DNA of 22,966 nucleotides from Candidatus Zhuqueibacterota bacterium (GCA_016783505.1 JADHWK010000037.1:1-22966), one strand, 5' to 3'; shown: positions 7,497 to 14,252, counted from the first letter of the stretch. Made by a program: numbers and translations. Notes: a model not told the origin generated them from the letters alone.

Positions 7497-7862
7497 ATGG
7501 ATTCCAAACGGGTCAGGAGGGTTGCCAACCTTATCCAGAAGGGCATCAGTGAGGTCATTCAACGGGACATCCGGGATCCCCGGATGCGTCGGCTAACCAT
7601 CACCCGGGTAAAGCTAACCGCAGATTTGAAATCGGCCCGGATCTTTTACAGCGTGTTGGGCGACCAGAAACAGAGGGATCAGACCCAGTTGGCCATGGAA
7701 CGGTCGTCTTCTTACATCAGGGGTCGGCTGGCCGAAAAGATGGTCATCCGTTACCTGCCCAAGCTAACTTTTATGCCCGACGAAACCTTAGACTATGTGG
7801 ATCGGATCGAGCACTTACTGGCCCAAATCAAAGAAAATGGGGATGGACTTACGCCGCCTTGA
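7497..7862 (+). CDS. rbfA: Ribosome-binding factor A
   Basis: RbfA (121 aa) is a small KH-fold protein that binds the 30S subunit near the 5' end of 16S rRNA during late maturation and cold adaptation. The family signature is visible: KRVRRVANLIQKGISEVIQRDIRDPRM at 4-30, then LTITRVKLTADLKSARIFYSVLG at 33-55 and the C-terminal LPKLTFMPDETLDYVDRIEHLL. The ATG at 7497 follows a T-run with no SD. The 3' end overlaps the start of nrnA by 26 bp in another frame, indicating translational coupling. Confidence 0.94.
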   Translation: MDSKRVRRVANLIQKGISEVIQRDIRDPRMRRLTITRVKLTADLKSARIFYSVLGDQKQRDQTQLAMERSSSYIRGRLAEKMVIRYLPKLTFMPDETLDYVDRIEHLLAQIKENGDGLTPP

Positions 7863-8799
7863 AGAGTTTTTGCTTGCCAACGATGACTTCCTCATCACCA
7901 CCCACGTCAATCCGGACGGGGATGCCCTTTGCTCAGTGTTGATCTTCCACGGGCTCCTATTGGCCCTGGGCAAACGGGCCCGCGTGATTATTAATGACCG
8001 GGTATTTCCTAAATACCGCTTTCTGCCCAACAGCCATCTCATTCAACCGGTAGGTAAGCTTCCCAAGGGGGTTCAAAAGAAATTTAAACATGCGGTCATT
8101 TTAGATTGCGGGGAACTTGATCGTATCGGCAGGGTATCCGAACTTTTAGAACCCCAGGTGAAGGTTCTGAACATTGATCACCACACCAGCAACGGTCAAT
8201 TCGGGGCTTTAAACTGGGTTGACCCACAGAAGAGCTCCACTGCTGAAATGCTCTATTATCTTTTAAAGGCCCTCGGGGTGACTATTGATCGGGGTTTAGC
8301 CGAGCTTATTTTTGTGGGTGTCATGACCGATACCGGCCGATTTCGGTTTTCAAATACCACCCAGGCCGTTTTCCAAATCGCCGGTGAGATGGTAGAATTA
8401 GGGGTTAATCCCCAACAAGCAGCCGAAAAGGTGTATTTTGAACGTTCCATCCGTGAATTAAAGGCACTGGGGAATTTCTTCCTCTCTCTGGAGCCTTTTT
8501 TCGAAGGAAGGGTATATTTGGGCTATCTTAAAGAAGGTGAGAAGGCGATTGACACCGAGGGGTTCGCCAATTTCGCCATCACTATCAAGGGGGCGGACAT
8601 GGCCGGGCTTATCCGGGGGGTGAAGCCCAACCAATTTCGGGTTAGTCTCCGGGCCCGTGATAGGCTCAGCGTCAGTCGGATTGCCGAAGCCCTGGGCGGT
8701 GGCGGACATCCCAATGCCGCCGGTTACCTGACCGAGGGTACATTGGATCAGGTCCGAAAGACCCTGCTGAAAGAAGTGGAGAAACATCTTAACCTATGA
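7837..8799 (+). CDS. nrnA: DHH-family oligoribonuclease/pAp phosphatase NrnA
   Basis: This is a DHH/DHHA1 phosphoesterase that degrades nanoRNAs and 3'-phosphoadenosine 5'-phosphate. Counting from ATG 7837 (320 aa), the metal-site motifs are HVNPDGDA (23-30), D90 in VILDCGELD, DHH (114-116) in NIDHHTSN, and D165 in MTDTGRF. The C-terminal DHHA1 domain ends with the substrate-binding ALGGGGHPNAAG. The frame is open further upstream to an ATG at 7795, but those residues (WIGSSTYWPKSKK) look like an out-of-frame reading of rbfA. ATG 7837 or 7843 is the more likely start. The rbfA-nrnA-truB order is common in bacteria. A hairpin follows at 8830. Confidence 0.93.
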   Translation: MGMDLRRLEEFLLANDDFLITTHVNPDGDALCSVLIFHGLLLALGKRARVIINDRVFPKYRFLPNSHLIQPVGKLPKGVQKKFKHAVILDCGELDRIGRVSELLEPQVKVLNIDHHTSNGQFGALNWVDPQKSSTAEMLYYLLKALGVTIDRGLAELIFVGVMTDTGRFRFSNTTQAVFQIAGEMVELGVNPQQAAEKVYFERSIRELKALGNFFLSLEPFFEGRVYLGYLKEGEKAIDTEGFANFAITIKGADMAGLIRGVKPNQFRVSLRARDRLSVSRIAEALGGGGHPNAAGYLTEGTLDQVRKTLLKEVEKHLNL

Positions 8800-8829
8800 A
8801 CTCAGATTCAAAATTTCATTTTTTAGCAA

Positions 8830-8875
8830 CCCACGAATCAATCGGGCGCCTGACCTATTTATTCGTGGGCCTTTA
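8830..8875 (+). terminator. Hairpin after nrnA, terminator-like, loop carries a repeat motif
   Basis: CCCACGAAT (8830-8838) pairs with ATTCGTGGG (8861-8869) across a 22-nt loop, followed by CCTTTATT. The T-tract is weak. The loop holds GGGCGCCTGACC (8844-8855), the same 12 bases as 10556-10567 in repeat copy 2 (the inverse of 11 of them is at 2301-2311). Confidence 0.45.
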
Positions 8876-8907
8876 TTAGCGACAATTCTATTTTTCACGA
8901 GGTGAAT

Positions 8908-9150
8908 ATGAAGAGAAAATTGACACTTCGTCTCGAAGAAAGCCTAATTCAACGTGCAACATCTTATTCGGAAAAGAATGGCAAGTCGGTCTCTCAAATT
9001 ATTGCCAACTATTTTGCACTAATTGGTGAAGAGACATCAGAAGCGGTATCTGAACTTACTCCAGTAGTTCGCTCACTAAAGGGAGCGCTTAGAGGCGGTC
9101 AAGTTGATGAAGACGAGTACAGACGACATCTTGAAGAGAAATACCTGTGA
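8908..9150 (+). CDS. Antitoxin, ribbon-helix-helix type (DUF6364-like)
   Basis: The 80-aa protein starts at ATG 8908, chosen over GTG 8902 because GAGGTG (8899-8904) is then a proper SD. The N-terminal MKRKLTLRLEESLIQRATSYSEKNGKSVSQIIANYFALI is a ribbon-helix-helix: a beta strand (KLTLRL), then two helices with GKSVSQI at the turn. This fold binds operator DNA as a dimer. The C-terminal part (VVRSLKGALRGGQVDEDEYRRHLEEKYL) is the toxin-binding tail usual for antitoxins paired with PIN ribonucleases. Its TGA overlaps the GTG start of the toxin. The pair sits between nrnA and truB, which are normally adjacent, so it is an insertion. The antitoxin should repress the pair's own promoter, but I see no clear operator. 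Confidence 0.85.
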   Translation: MKRKLTLRLEESLIQRATSYSEKNGKSVSQIIANYFALIGEETSEAVSELTPVVRSLKGALRGGQVDEDEYRRHLEEKYL

Positions 9151-9602
9151 AAGTGCTTTTTGACACTAATGTTTTACTCGATGTGATGTTGGATCGTGAG
9201 CCTTTTGCCAATACAGAGGCACAGTTATTCTCGAGGGCGGAAGCTGGAGAAATAACCGGTTTCCTTTATGCAACGACAGTAACGACAATCCACTACCTCG
9301 CCACTAAAATTGTAGGAGCAGACCAAGCACAACTTGAGGTTGGAAAGCTATTTAAGCTTTTCGAGATTGCTCCACTCAATCGTGTTATTTTGGAGGATGC
9401 CACAAAGTTTAATTTCTCGGACTTAGAGGACGCAGTTTTGTATGAGGCAGCCCGTCACGTTGGTGCTCATGCAATTGTCACTCGGGGGGGATCTCGATGG
9501 CTTCAAGCGAGCGGTTCTACCTGTCTATTCCCCTTAAGGATTGGCCAAAATGCTCAATGCGCTCAAGGAAACTTTCAGATAAATATGTCATATAAACCTT
9601 AA
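9147..9602 (+). CDS. PIN-domain toxin (VapC-like ribonuclease), 3' end frameshifted
   Basis: The GTG start at 9147 overlaps the antitoxin stop. The first ~113 residues are a normal PIN domain: MKVLFDTNVLLDVMLDREPF (Asp6), AEAGEITGFLYATTVTTIHYLA, and FSDLEDAVLYEAARHVGAHAIVTR with the mid acidic pair. Past the G7 run at 9484-9490 the frame as read gives an unrelated tail (GSRWLQASGSTCL...) to 9602. The adjacent frame from 9490 instead reads DLDGFKRAVLPVYSP, the expected PIN ending with the last acidic residue. There a TAA (9535-9537) interrupts it, and GLAKMLNALKETFR continues in frame to a stop at 9580-9582. A net +1 (or -2) shift plus a nonsense codon implies an inactive or altered toxin, unless the G-run is an assembly error. 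Confidence 0.8.
   Translation: MKVLFDTNVLLDVMLDREPFANTEAQLFSRAEAGEITGFLYATTVTTIHYLATKIVGADQAQLEVGKLFKLFEIAPLNRVILEDATKFNFSDLEDAVLYEAARHVGAHAIVTRGGSRWLQASGSTCLFPLRIGQNAQCAQGNFQINMSYKP
9538..9582 (+). pseudogene. Residual 3' end of the PIN toxin gene
   Basis: In the frame that also yields DLDGFKRAVLPVYSP, the 14 codons after TAA 9535-9537 read GLAKMLNALKETFR and stop at 9580-9582. This looks like the original C-terminal helix of the toxin and shows that the TAA replaced a sense codon. Confidence 0.5.
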
Positions 9603-9608
9603 CGAACT

Positions 9609-10307
9609 TTGATCGTCACTATCAGGAATAGAAATTATGATTTCGTGGTCGGTCAGGTTTTCCCTGTTTACAAAACCCGAGGTTGGACTTCCTTCGATGT
9701 GGTCAAAAAGGTCCGATCCCTGTTAAGACTTAAAAAAGTCGGCCACGGGGGAACGTTGGATCCCCTCGCTGAGGGGGTACTGGTGGTGATGACCGGGGAT
9801 GCTACCAAGCAGGCTGACCGCATTTCTGCGGGCCTGAAAGAATATATTGCCGAAATAGAGCTAGGAATAACCACCGATACCTGGGATGGGGAAGGCAAAA
9901 TTCTGCAAAGAAAGGACCCTACTGGACTTTCGAAGAAACTGATCGAGAGGACCTGCCTTACCTTCCAGGGCCCTATCAAGCAACTGCCGCCCATGTACTC
10001 GGCGGTCAAAATAGGGGGACAGCGGCTCTATAAATTAGCCCGAAGGGGTCAAACGGTTGACCGGAAACCCCGATGGGTAACCATTCATGAGATTAAAATA
10101 ATTGATATTGATCTTCCCACCATAAAGCTGTGGGTACGCTGCTCACGGGGGACCTACATCCGGACCTTAGCTTGGGATATAGGTCAGAAACTGGGATGTG
10201 GGGCTTTCTTAAAAGCCCTGAAGCGAACCCGGGTGGGGGATTTTTTTATAGAGGATGCTTTAACCATTGGAGAGATTGAAGCCGCTCTCAAGCGGGCTTC
10301 ATCTTAA
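9609..10307 (+). CDS. truB: tRNA pseudouridine-55 synthase TruB
   Basis: TruB converts U55 in the T-loop of tRNAs to pseudouridine. The 232-aa product has the N-terminal FPVYKTRGWTSFDVVKKV, the catalytic motif GHGGTLDPLAEGVL with Asp51, the ATKQ..KEYIAEIELGITTDTWDGEG block, PPMYSAVKIGGQRLYKLARRG, and the C-terminal VRCSRGTYIRTLAWDIGQKLGCGAFLKALKRTRVG. Residues YDFVVGQVFPVYK match Bacteroidetes/Chlorobi-type TruB N-termini, so the coding region extends upstream of the first in-frame GTG (9645). The only upstream option is TTG 9609. No SD is present for either. The AGGA-ATG pair at 9623-9639 is out of frame. The gene begins just after the inserted toxin-antitoxin pair, which may have replaced its normal 5' signals. 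Confidence 0.94.
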   Translation: MIVTIRNRNYDFVVGQVFPVYKTRGWTSFDVVKKVRSLLRLKKVGHGGTLDPLAEGVLVVMTGDATKQADRISAGLKEYIAEIELGITTDTWDGEGKILQRKDPTGLSKKLIERTCLTFQGPIKQLPPMYSAVKIGGQRLYKLARRGQTVDRKPRWVTIHEIKIIDIDLPTIKLWVRCSRGTYIRTLAWDIGQKLGCGAFLKALKRTRVGDFFIEDALTIGEIEAALKRASS

Positions 10308-10328
10308 AGAACATAGCTTTGTAAATAA

Positions 10329-10342
10329 ACCGCTAAAGCGGT
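10329..10342 (+). repeat. Short dyad after truB related to the 2359-2382 hairpin
   Basis: ACCGCT (10329-10334) and AGCGGT (10337-10342) are separated by AA. The core is the same as in the longer dyad at 2359-2382, which also has an AA centre. It lies 22 bp after the truB stop and could be part of a weak terminator, but no T-tract follows. Confidence 0.45.
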
Positions 10343-10391
10343 AACTCCGCTTTCAATATGAGGGTGTTTTGGAGTGCATCGTCCGTCTTAT

Positions 10392-10606
10392 CAGTCGGGT
10401 GGGCCTGTGGCACAACTCTGAGGTTGCTGATTTCCCCTTTGTGTGATAATAAATTATCACGTTATCTCAAAGAAAGTCCGGTAACTTTGGGATTGATTAC
10501 AGTATGTTTCAACATACTTTCTTAGAGTTAAGATAGGAATTTATTCCTATCAGTAGGGCGCCTGACCGATGCGATAATTCTGCAACAGGCTCGGTCACCT
10601 GACCGA
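10392..10606 (-). repeat. Palindrome-rich dispersed element, copy 2 (inverted)
   Basis: This is the inverted relative of 2297-2527: 10570-10590 matches 2314-2334 in reverse complement (20 of 21), and CAGTCGGGTG (10392-10401) is the inverse of 2518-2527. Copy length is close (215 against about 230 bp). GCCTGTGGCACAACT (10403-10417) and the inverse of 10576-10590 form imperfect terminal repeats (13 of 15), reminiscent of insertion-sequence ends, but there is no transposase ORF. The interior holds dyads with 2-nt centres at 10443-10460, 10501-10518, 10532-10551 and 10591-10606. The interior differs from copy 1 although the ends are conserved. Confidence 0.6.
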
Positions 10607-10630
10607 TGATCATTTATCGTTTAGCGTCAA

Positions 10631-10694
10631 CGAAGCCCGTATCGATGCCCGGTATTAGGTGTTCGTAGCCCGGTTTTGCCGAATACCGAACACC
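10631..10694 (+). promoter_or_regulatory. Short tandem repeats and competing stems upstream of ribF
   Basis: Three related units occur: CGAAGCCCGTAT (10631-10642), CGATGCCCGGTATT (10643-10656) and CGTAGCCCGGTTTT (10664-10677). CGGTATT (10650-10656) can pair with AATACCG (10682-10688), and GGTGTTCG (10658-10665) with CGAACACC (10687-10694). The right arms overlap by two bases, giving mutually exclusive stems or a pseudoknot. An FMN riboswitch consensus is not visible here, so a flavin link is unsupported. The rest of the 10308-10796 gap contains no gene. Confidence 0.35.
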
Positions 10695-10796
10695 GTTATC
10701 CCAAGATGAGTCCGCACCGAAATCCCATACGGTCAGCGTCACCAATAAAACAGCTACGATTGTTGTCTAACTAGGAAAATTCCAAAACGTCCAATC

Positions 10797-11732
10797 ATGG
10801 AAATTATTACCAACTTGGATCAACTAAGTGGATTATCGGGGACCATCGTCACCGTGGGTACCTTTGATGGGGTTCACCTGGGCCATCAGGGGGTCATCCA
10901 GCGCCTGATAACCCAGGCCTGGAAGAATGGCAGCCCCAGCGCAGTTTTGACCTTTTCACCCCATCCCCAGATGGTTATTAAATCCCGCCGCCGACCCATC
11001 AAGATCCTTACCAGCCCCGAAGAGAAAGCGAATTATCTGAAGGATGCCGGGGTGGACAAAGTGGTTATACTTCCCTTTGATGAGAAGTTCGCCCGGCTTA
11101 AGGCGGAGGATTTCGTTCGAGAAATCCTGGTCAAAAGGATGGGAATGAAGTGCATTGTCTTAGGACCCGATCACGCTTTTGGCCGGGATCGATCAGGGGA
11201 TACCCAAATGCTGAAGGATTTAAGCCAACAATATGGGTTTGAACTGGACATCCTTGATCCGGTTATGACGGAGGGGGGACGAATATCCAGCACCAAAATC
11301 CGCCATCTATTGGAGGAGGGTAAAGTGGCCCAGGCGTCCGCGTTCCTGGGACGCTTTTACTCCCTCTCCGGCAGGGTGGTAAAAAGCGAAGGCCGGGGCC
11401 GGAGACTTCAGTTCCCAACCGCTAATTTTGAGCCCATCTGTCCTGATAAACTTATCCCCGGGGATGGGGTATATGCGGTGTGGGTGCTTTATAAAGGGGT
11501 AAAATACAAGGGCGTGGCGAATATCGGAAGACGCCCCACTTTCAATGGGAAGGATCGGACCCTCGAAGTCCACATTCTGGATTTTGACCGGAACATTTAC
11601 TGGGAAACGCTGACCATAGAATTTGTCCATTATCTGCGACCAGAAAGGAAATTCCCCTCAGAGGATCAATTAATCGAGCAAATGAAAAAAGACCGTATGG
11701 CGGCTAAAAAAATCCTCGACGAGCATAGTTGA
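10797..11732 (+). CDS. ribF: Bifunctional riboflavin kinase/FAD synthetase
   Basis: The 311-aa enzyme phosphorylates riboflavin to FMN and adenylylates FMN to FAD. The N-terminal nucleotidyltransferase domain (about 1-180) has GTFDGVHLGH (21-30), LTFSPHPQMVI, VLGPDHAFGRDRSGD and the SSTKIR motif near 162-167. The C-terminal flavokinase domain (about 183-305) has GRVVKSEGRGRRLQFPTANFEP, GVYAVWV, KGVANIGRRPTFNG and EVHILDFDRNIYWETLTIEFVHYLRPERKF. Length is typical for the family. ATG 10797 has no SD nearby. The usual downstream neighbours rpsO and pnp are displaced by the AT-rich block at 12013-14252. Confidence 0.96.
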   Translation: MEIITNLDQLSGLSGTIVTVGTFDGVHLGHQGVIQRLITQAWKNGSPSAVLTFSPHPQMVIKSRRRPIKILTSPEEKANYLKDAGVDKVVILPFDEKFARLKAEDFVREILVKRMGMKCIVLGPDHAFGRDRSGDTQMLKDLSQQYGFELDILDPVMTEGGRISSTKIRHLLEEGKVAQASAFLGRFYSLSGRVVKSEGRGRRLQFPTANFEPICPDKLIPGDGVYAVWVLYKGVKYKGVANIGRRPTFNGKDRTLEVHILDFDRNIYWETLTIEFVHYLRPERKFPSEDQLIEQMKKDRMAAKKILDEHS

Positions 11733-12012
11733 AAACCGGATGATTTCGCGTTCACCCATCTCCAAATGTAACGCACCTTAGTAATATTAAGAAATTGTCT
11801 TGGTTTTTCCAACATATTTTCAAAGCAATTTATTGATATTATTTAATTTGCAATTAATTTTGAAGGCATCGCATCAATACATAGTCAGCTGAGTAAAAAA
11901 ACCACCATAGTCTTATTGATATGATATTATTGGGTTTAATGCTGTAAGACACTGTTAATATCTATACTCATTCAAGTGAATAATAGTTTAGCCTTAAAGA
12001 ATAGGTAACAAA
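11733..12012 (+). other. AT-rich intergenic region, no gene seen
   Basis: The 280 bp between ribF and the hydrolase become abruptly AT-rich after about 11780. There is no ORF, RNA gene or clear terminator. The change in composition marks the left edge of the accessory block. Confidence 0.5.
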
Positions 12013-13047
12013 ATGATTAATAAAAAAAATAAAAAGAAGCCAATCTTGAAGTATTCTCTTCTTGGTTGTGGAACGCTTATAATTGCTGGAGTATTGATCT
12101 TAACTTGGTTTATTCTATCATTATTTTCGGAATCCGACACAATAGAACTATCGCCATCTCACCCTTTTCGATCAGTTAAAGCAAAAGAAAAATATCTAAA
12201 ATATTATGAAAGGAAATCGCAGAAATGGCCAATCGATTATGAAGATCAAATGATAAAAACATCTCAAGGTGAAACTTTTGTACGTATCAGTGGACAAGAC
12301 GATGCACCACCATTGGTACTTTTAGCTTCTGGAGGTGCGCCATCACTGATTTGGATACCGAATGTTAAAATGTTATCTGAAAGTTTTAAAGTATATGCGA
12401 TAGACAATATTTATGATTTTGGTCGAAGTAGACATACCCAGGTCTTCAAAACACCTAATGACCTAATGATCTGGTTAGATGAGTTATTTGGCGCTCTTGA
12501 ACTTGGGAATAATATCAACCTTATGGGATTATCATATGGAGGTTGGTTAGCAAGCCAATATGCACTCCATTCTCCAGAAAAACTTCAAAAAGTTGTGTTA
12601 ATAGCACCAGCAGCTACAATATTTGACCTTCCAAGTGATTGGGCATGGCGTGGAATTTTATCAGCAATTCCGATTAAAATTATAATGAAAAAAGTAATGA
12701 TAGATTGGGCGTTCAAAGATTTAGTAGAAAAGGGAGATGAAGCCAGCCAAATAGTAATAAATGATATTATGAATGATGCCTTAATGGCACTAAAATGTTT
12801 TAAATTTAAGATGCCTATTCATCCAACCGTATTAAGTGACGATGAATTACATGGTATAAGCATACCCACACTTTTTTTAGTTGGTGAAAACGAAGTAATC
12901 TATTCAGCGCATGAAGCTATTGGTCGTTTAAATTCGGTGGCTCCTCAAATCAAAACAGAGATCATTCCCGATGCTGGTCATGACCTTACTATTATACAGG
13001 CAGAGTTGGTGAATAAAAAAGTTATAGAATTTTTAAAACAACCGTAA
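12013..13047 (+). CDS. Membrane-anchored alpha/beta hydrolase
   Basis: The 344-aa protein has a basic start (NKKNKKKPILK), a single hydrophobic segment at about 14-37 acting as signal anchor, and an alpha/beta-hydrolase fold. The nucleophile elbow is GLSYGG with Ser174. The oxyanion-side loop is LLASGGAP (103-110). The catalytic His is likely His323 in IIPDAGHDLT, with an acidic partner in LVGENEVI (Glu294 or nearby). A serine-hydrolase activity (esterase/lipase type) on the outer face of the membrane is inferred; the substrate is unknown. The gene is strongly AT-rich compared with ribF and pnp and lies in the block that splits ribF from rpsO, so horizontal acquisition is likely. Only a weak AGGT precedes the ATG. 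Confidence 0.85.
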   Translation: MINKKNKKKPILKYSLLGCGTLIIAGVLILTWFILSLFSESDTIELSPSHPFRSVKAKEKYLKYYERKSQKWPIDYEDQMIKTSQGETFVRISGQDDAPPLVLLASGGAPSLIWIPNVKMLSESFKVYAIDNIYDFGRSRHTQVFKTPNDLMIWLDELFGALELGNNINLMGLSYGGWLASQYALHSPEKLQKVVLIAPAATIFDLPSDWAWRGILSAIPIKIIMKKVMIDWAFKDLVEKGDEASQIVINDIMNDALMALKCFKFKMPIHPTVLSDDELHGISIPTLFLVGENEVIYSAHEAIGRLNSVAPQIKTEIIPDAGHDLTIIQAELVNKKVIEFLKQP

Positions 13048-13314
13048 AATTCAGAGTGATGCAGAGCCACGATTTCTAAAATAGTATAGTATAAAATATT
13101 TAGTTTACTCAAAACATAAGGATCTACATGAATATAATTACTTAGAAATCTTTAATTGTAATAGCCTAACTTTGCATTAAGCTGACTGAAACCGCCCTGT
13201 ACAAATTCGAATTTCTGGATGTCCGCAGGCAGTTTATTTAAAAGCCAATGGTCAGGTGCTCCGCAGGTTTCAGCAGCTTATGCTATCGTTATCCCTCTGA
13301 AAAATGGGATCATA

Positions 13315-13689
13315 ATGCTTCAGGAGATACATCAAACCAGACAGATTCCGGGCGATCCCTTTCGAAGATGGTTCTCAGACAAAATGTTCGATTTAATCGT
13401 GTGGTACAAATCGGACAACAGCATCCTTGGTTTTCAACTTTGCTATCGCGATGGGCCAGAGGAAAAGGCTTTGACGTGGTTGGAGGGAAAAGGTTTCGCG
13501 CACAACAGGATTGACAATGGCTAAGACCGACCTGCGCGTCACAAGATGACCCCGATCCTGGTGTCAGACGGTACCTTTGAGAAAAAACGCATTCTTGCCA
13601 CATTCGAGGACAAAGCCAAAGCCATTGATCCAGAAATCATGCGGTTTGTCATCAACGCGATTCGGAAGTATCCTTTATTCAAAGGATGA
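13315..13689 (+). pseudogene. Conserved-looking unknown gene interrupted by one in-frame TAA
   Basis: From ATG 13315 the frame reads MLQEIHQTRQIPGDPFRRWF, then DLIVWY, ILGFQLCYRDGPEEKALTWL and FAHNRIDNG, ending at TAA 13522-13524. The same frame continues without a shift as DRPARHKMTPILVSDGTFEKK, then FEDKAKAIDPEIMRFVINAIRKYPLFKG, to TGA 13687-13689. The two halves read as one 124-residue protein with a stop at codon 70, consistent with a GAA-to-TAA change. I recall uncharacterised proteins of this pattern (IHQTR.IPGEP.RRWF, GFQLCY, ALTW, HNR.D.GE.RP, MTPIL..DG.F) but no function. The open frame upstream to 13219 and the short tract 13690-13772 look like unrelated or eroded sequence. Base composition is less AT-rich than its neighbours. 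Confidence 0.65.
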
Positions 13690-13772
13690 GGGATAAACAA
13701 GCTTTGCCAGCGACTGCCGATTCCGCGCGCCAAATCAACAGCGCCTGAAGGCCGCCGTTAATCATATTTAAA

Positions 13773-14252
13773 ATGAAACTAAGACCAGCTATATCAAAAG
13801 ATCAAGATTTAATCATAAACCTTATTGACTCCGTTTATGAAGAGTATGGCGACAGGATATTTTTAGAAGGTGCCGATAAAGATTTAACTGATGTTAATTC
13901 ATTTTATCGTGAAAAAGGTGGAGAATTTATTGTTTTAGTCTGCAATGGGGAAATTTCGGGTACCCATGCAGTATTACCTAATCAAGAGAATAAAGAAGTA
14001 GTGAATTTTCGTAGGCTTTATTTAAAGCCTGAATTTCGTGGTAGACAATATGGAGAAGAACTAATGAAGTGGGCCATAGATTGGACGATTAAGCATGGTT
14101 TTAAGAAAGTCGAATTATGGTCTGATGTGAGATTTAAAAGGGCACACAATTTTTATAAAAGATATGGTTTTAAAAAGGGTAAACATCCTCGAAAAATGTT
14201 TGATGGTGCCATGCCTTATGAGGAATTTTTCTTCCACCTCGATCTAAAATAA
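13773..14252 (+). CDS. GNAT-family N-acetyltransferase
   Basis: The 159-aa protein is a single GNAT domain. Motif A, the acetyl-CoA pyrophosphate loop, is RRLYLKPEFRGRQYGEELMKWA at about 79-100, with R-G-R-Q-Y-G as the R/Q-x-x-G-x-G/A-type signature. Motif B follows as VELWSDVRFKRAHNFYKRYGFKK (about 115-137), including the F-Y-x-R-Y-GF ending typical of small-molecule and amino-acid acetyltransferases. The acceptor is unknown. It is AT-rich like the hydrolase at 12013 and belongs to the same accessory block. No SD precedes the ATG. Confidence 0.88.
   Translation: MKLRPAISKDQDLIINLIDSVYEEYGDRIFLEGADKDLTDVNSFYREKGGEFIVLVCNGEISGTHAVLPNQENKEVVNFRRLYLKPEFRGRQYGEELMKWAIDWTIKHGFKKVELWSDVRFKRAHNFYKRYGFKKGKHPRKMFDGAMPYEEFFFHLDLK

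Noticed and set aside
7795-7836. Upstream start for nrnA at ATG 7795
   Set aside because: Those codons are an out-of-frame reading of the rbfA C-terminus and lack family similarity; ATG 7837/7843 fits better.
9637-9722. AGGA-ATG start at 9637 as the truB start
   Set aside because: It is out of frame with TruB and its reading loses the KTRGWTSFDVV family motif; a frameshift there is possible but not required.
10392-10606. CRISPR array or retron/DGR component
   Set aside because: Repeats are inverted and irregular, no regular direct-repeat/spacer pattern exists, and there is no cas or reverse-transcriptase gene in the window.
10308-10796. FMN riboswitch upstream of ribF
   Set aside because: The conserved FMN-riboswitch core sequences are not recognisable; the gap is explained by repeats and dyads.
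13219-13314. N-terminal extension of the 13315 gene (MSAGSLFKSQWSGAPQ...)
   Set aside because: The open frame continues upstream, but the residues do not fit the compact start MLQEIHQTR and no SD or conservation supports it.
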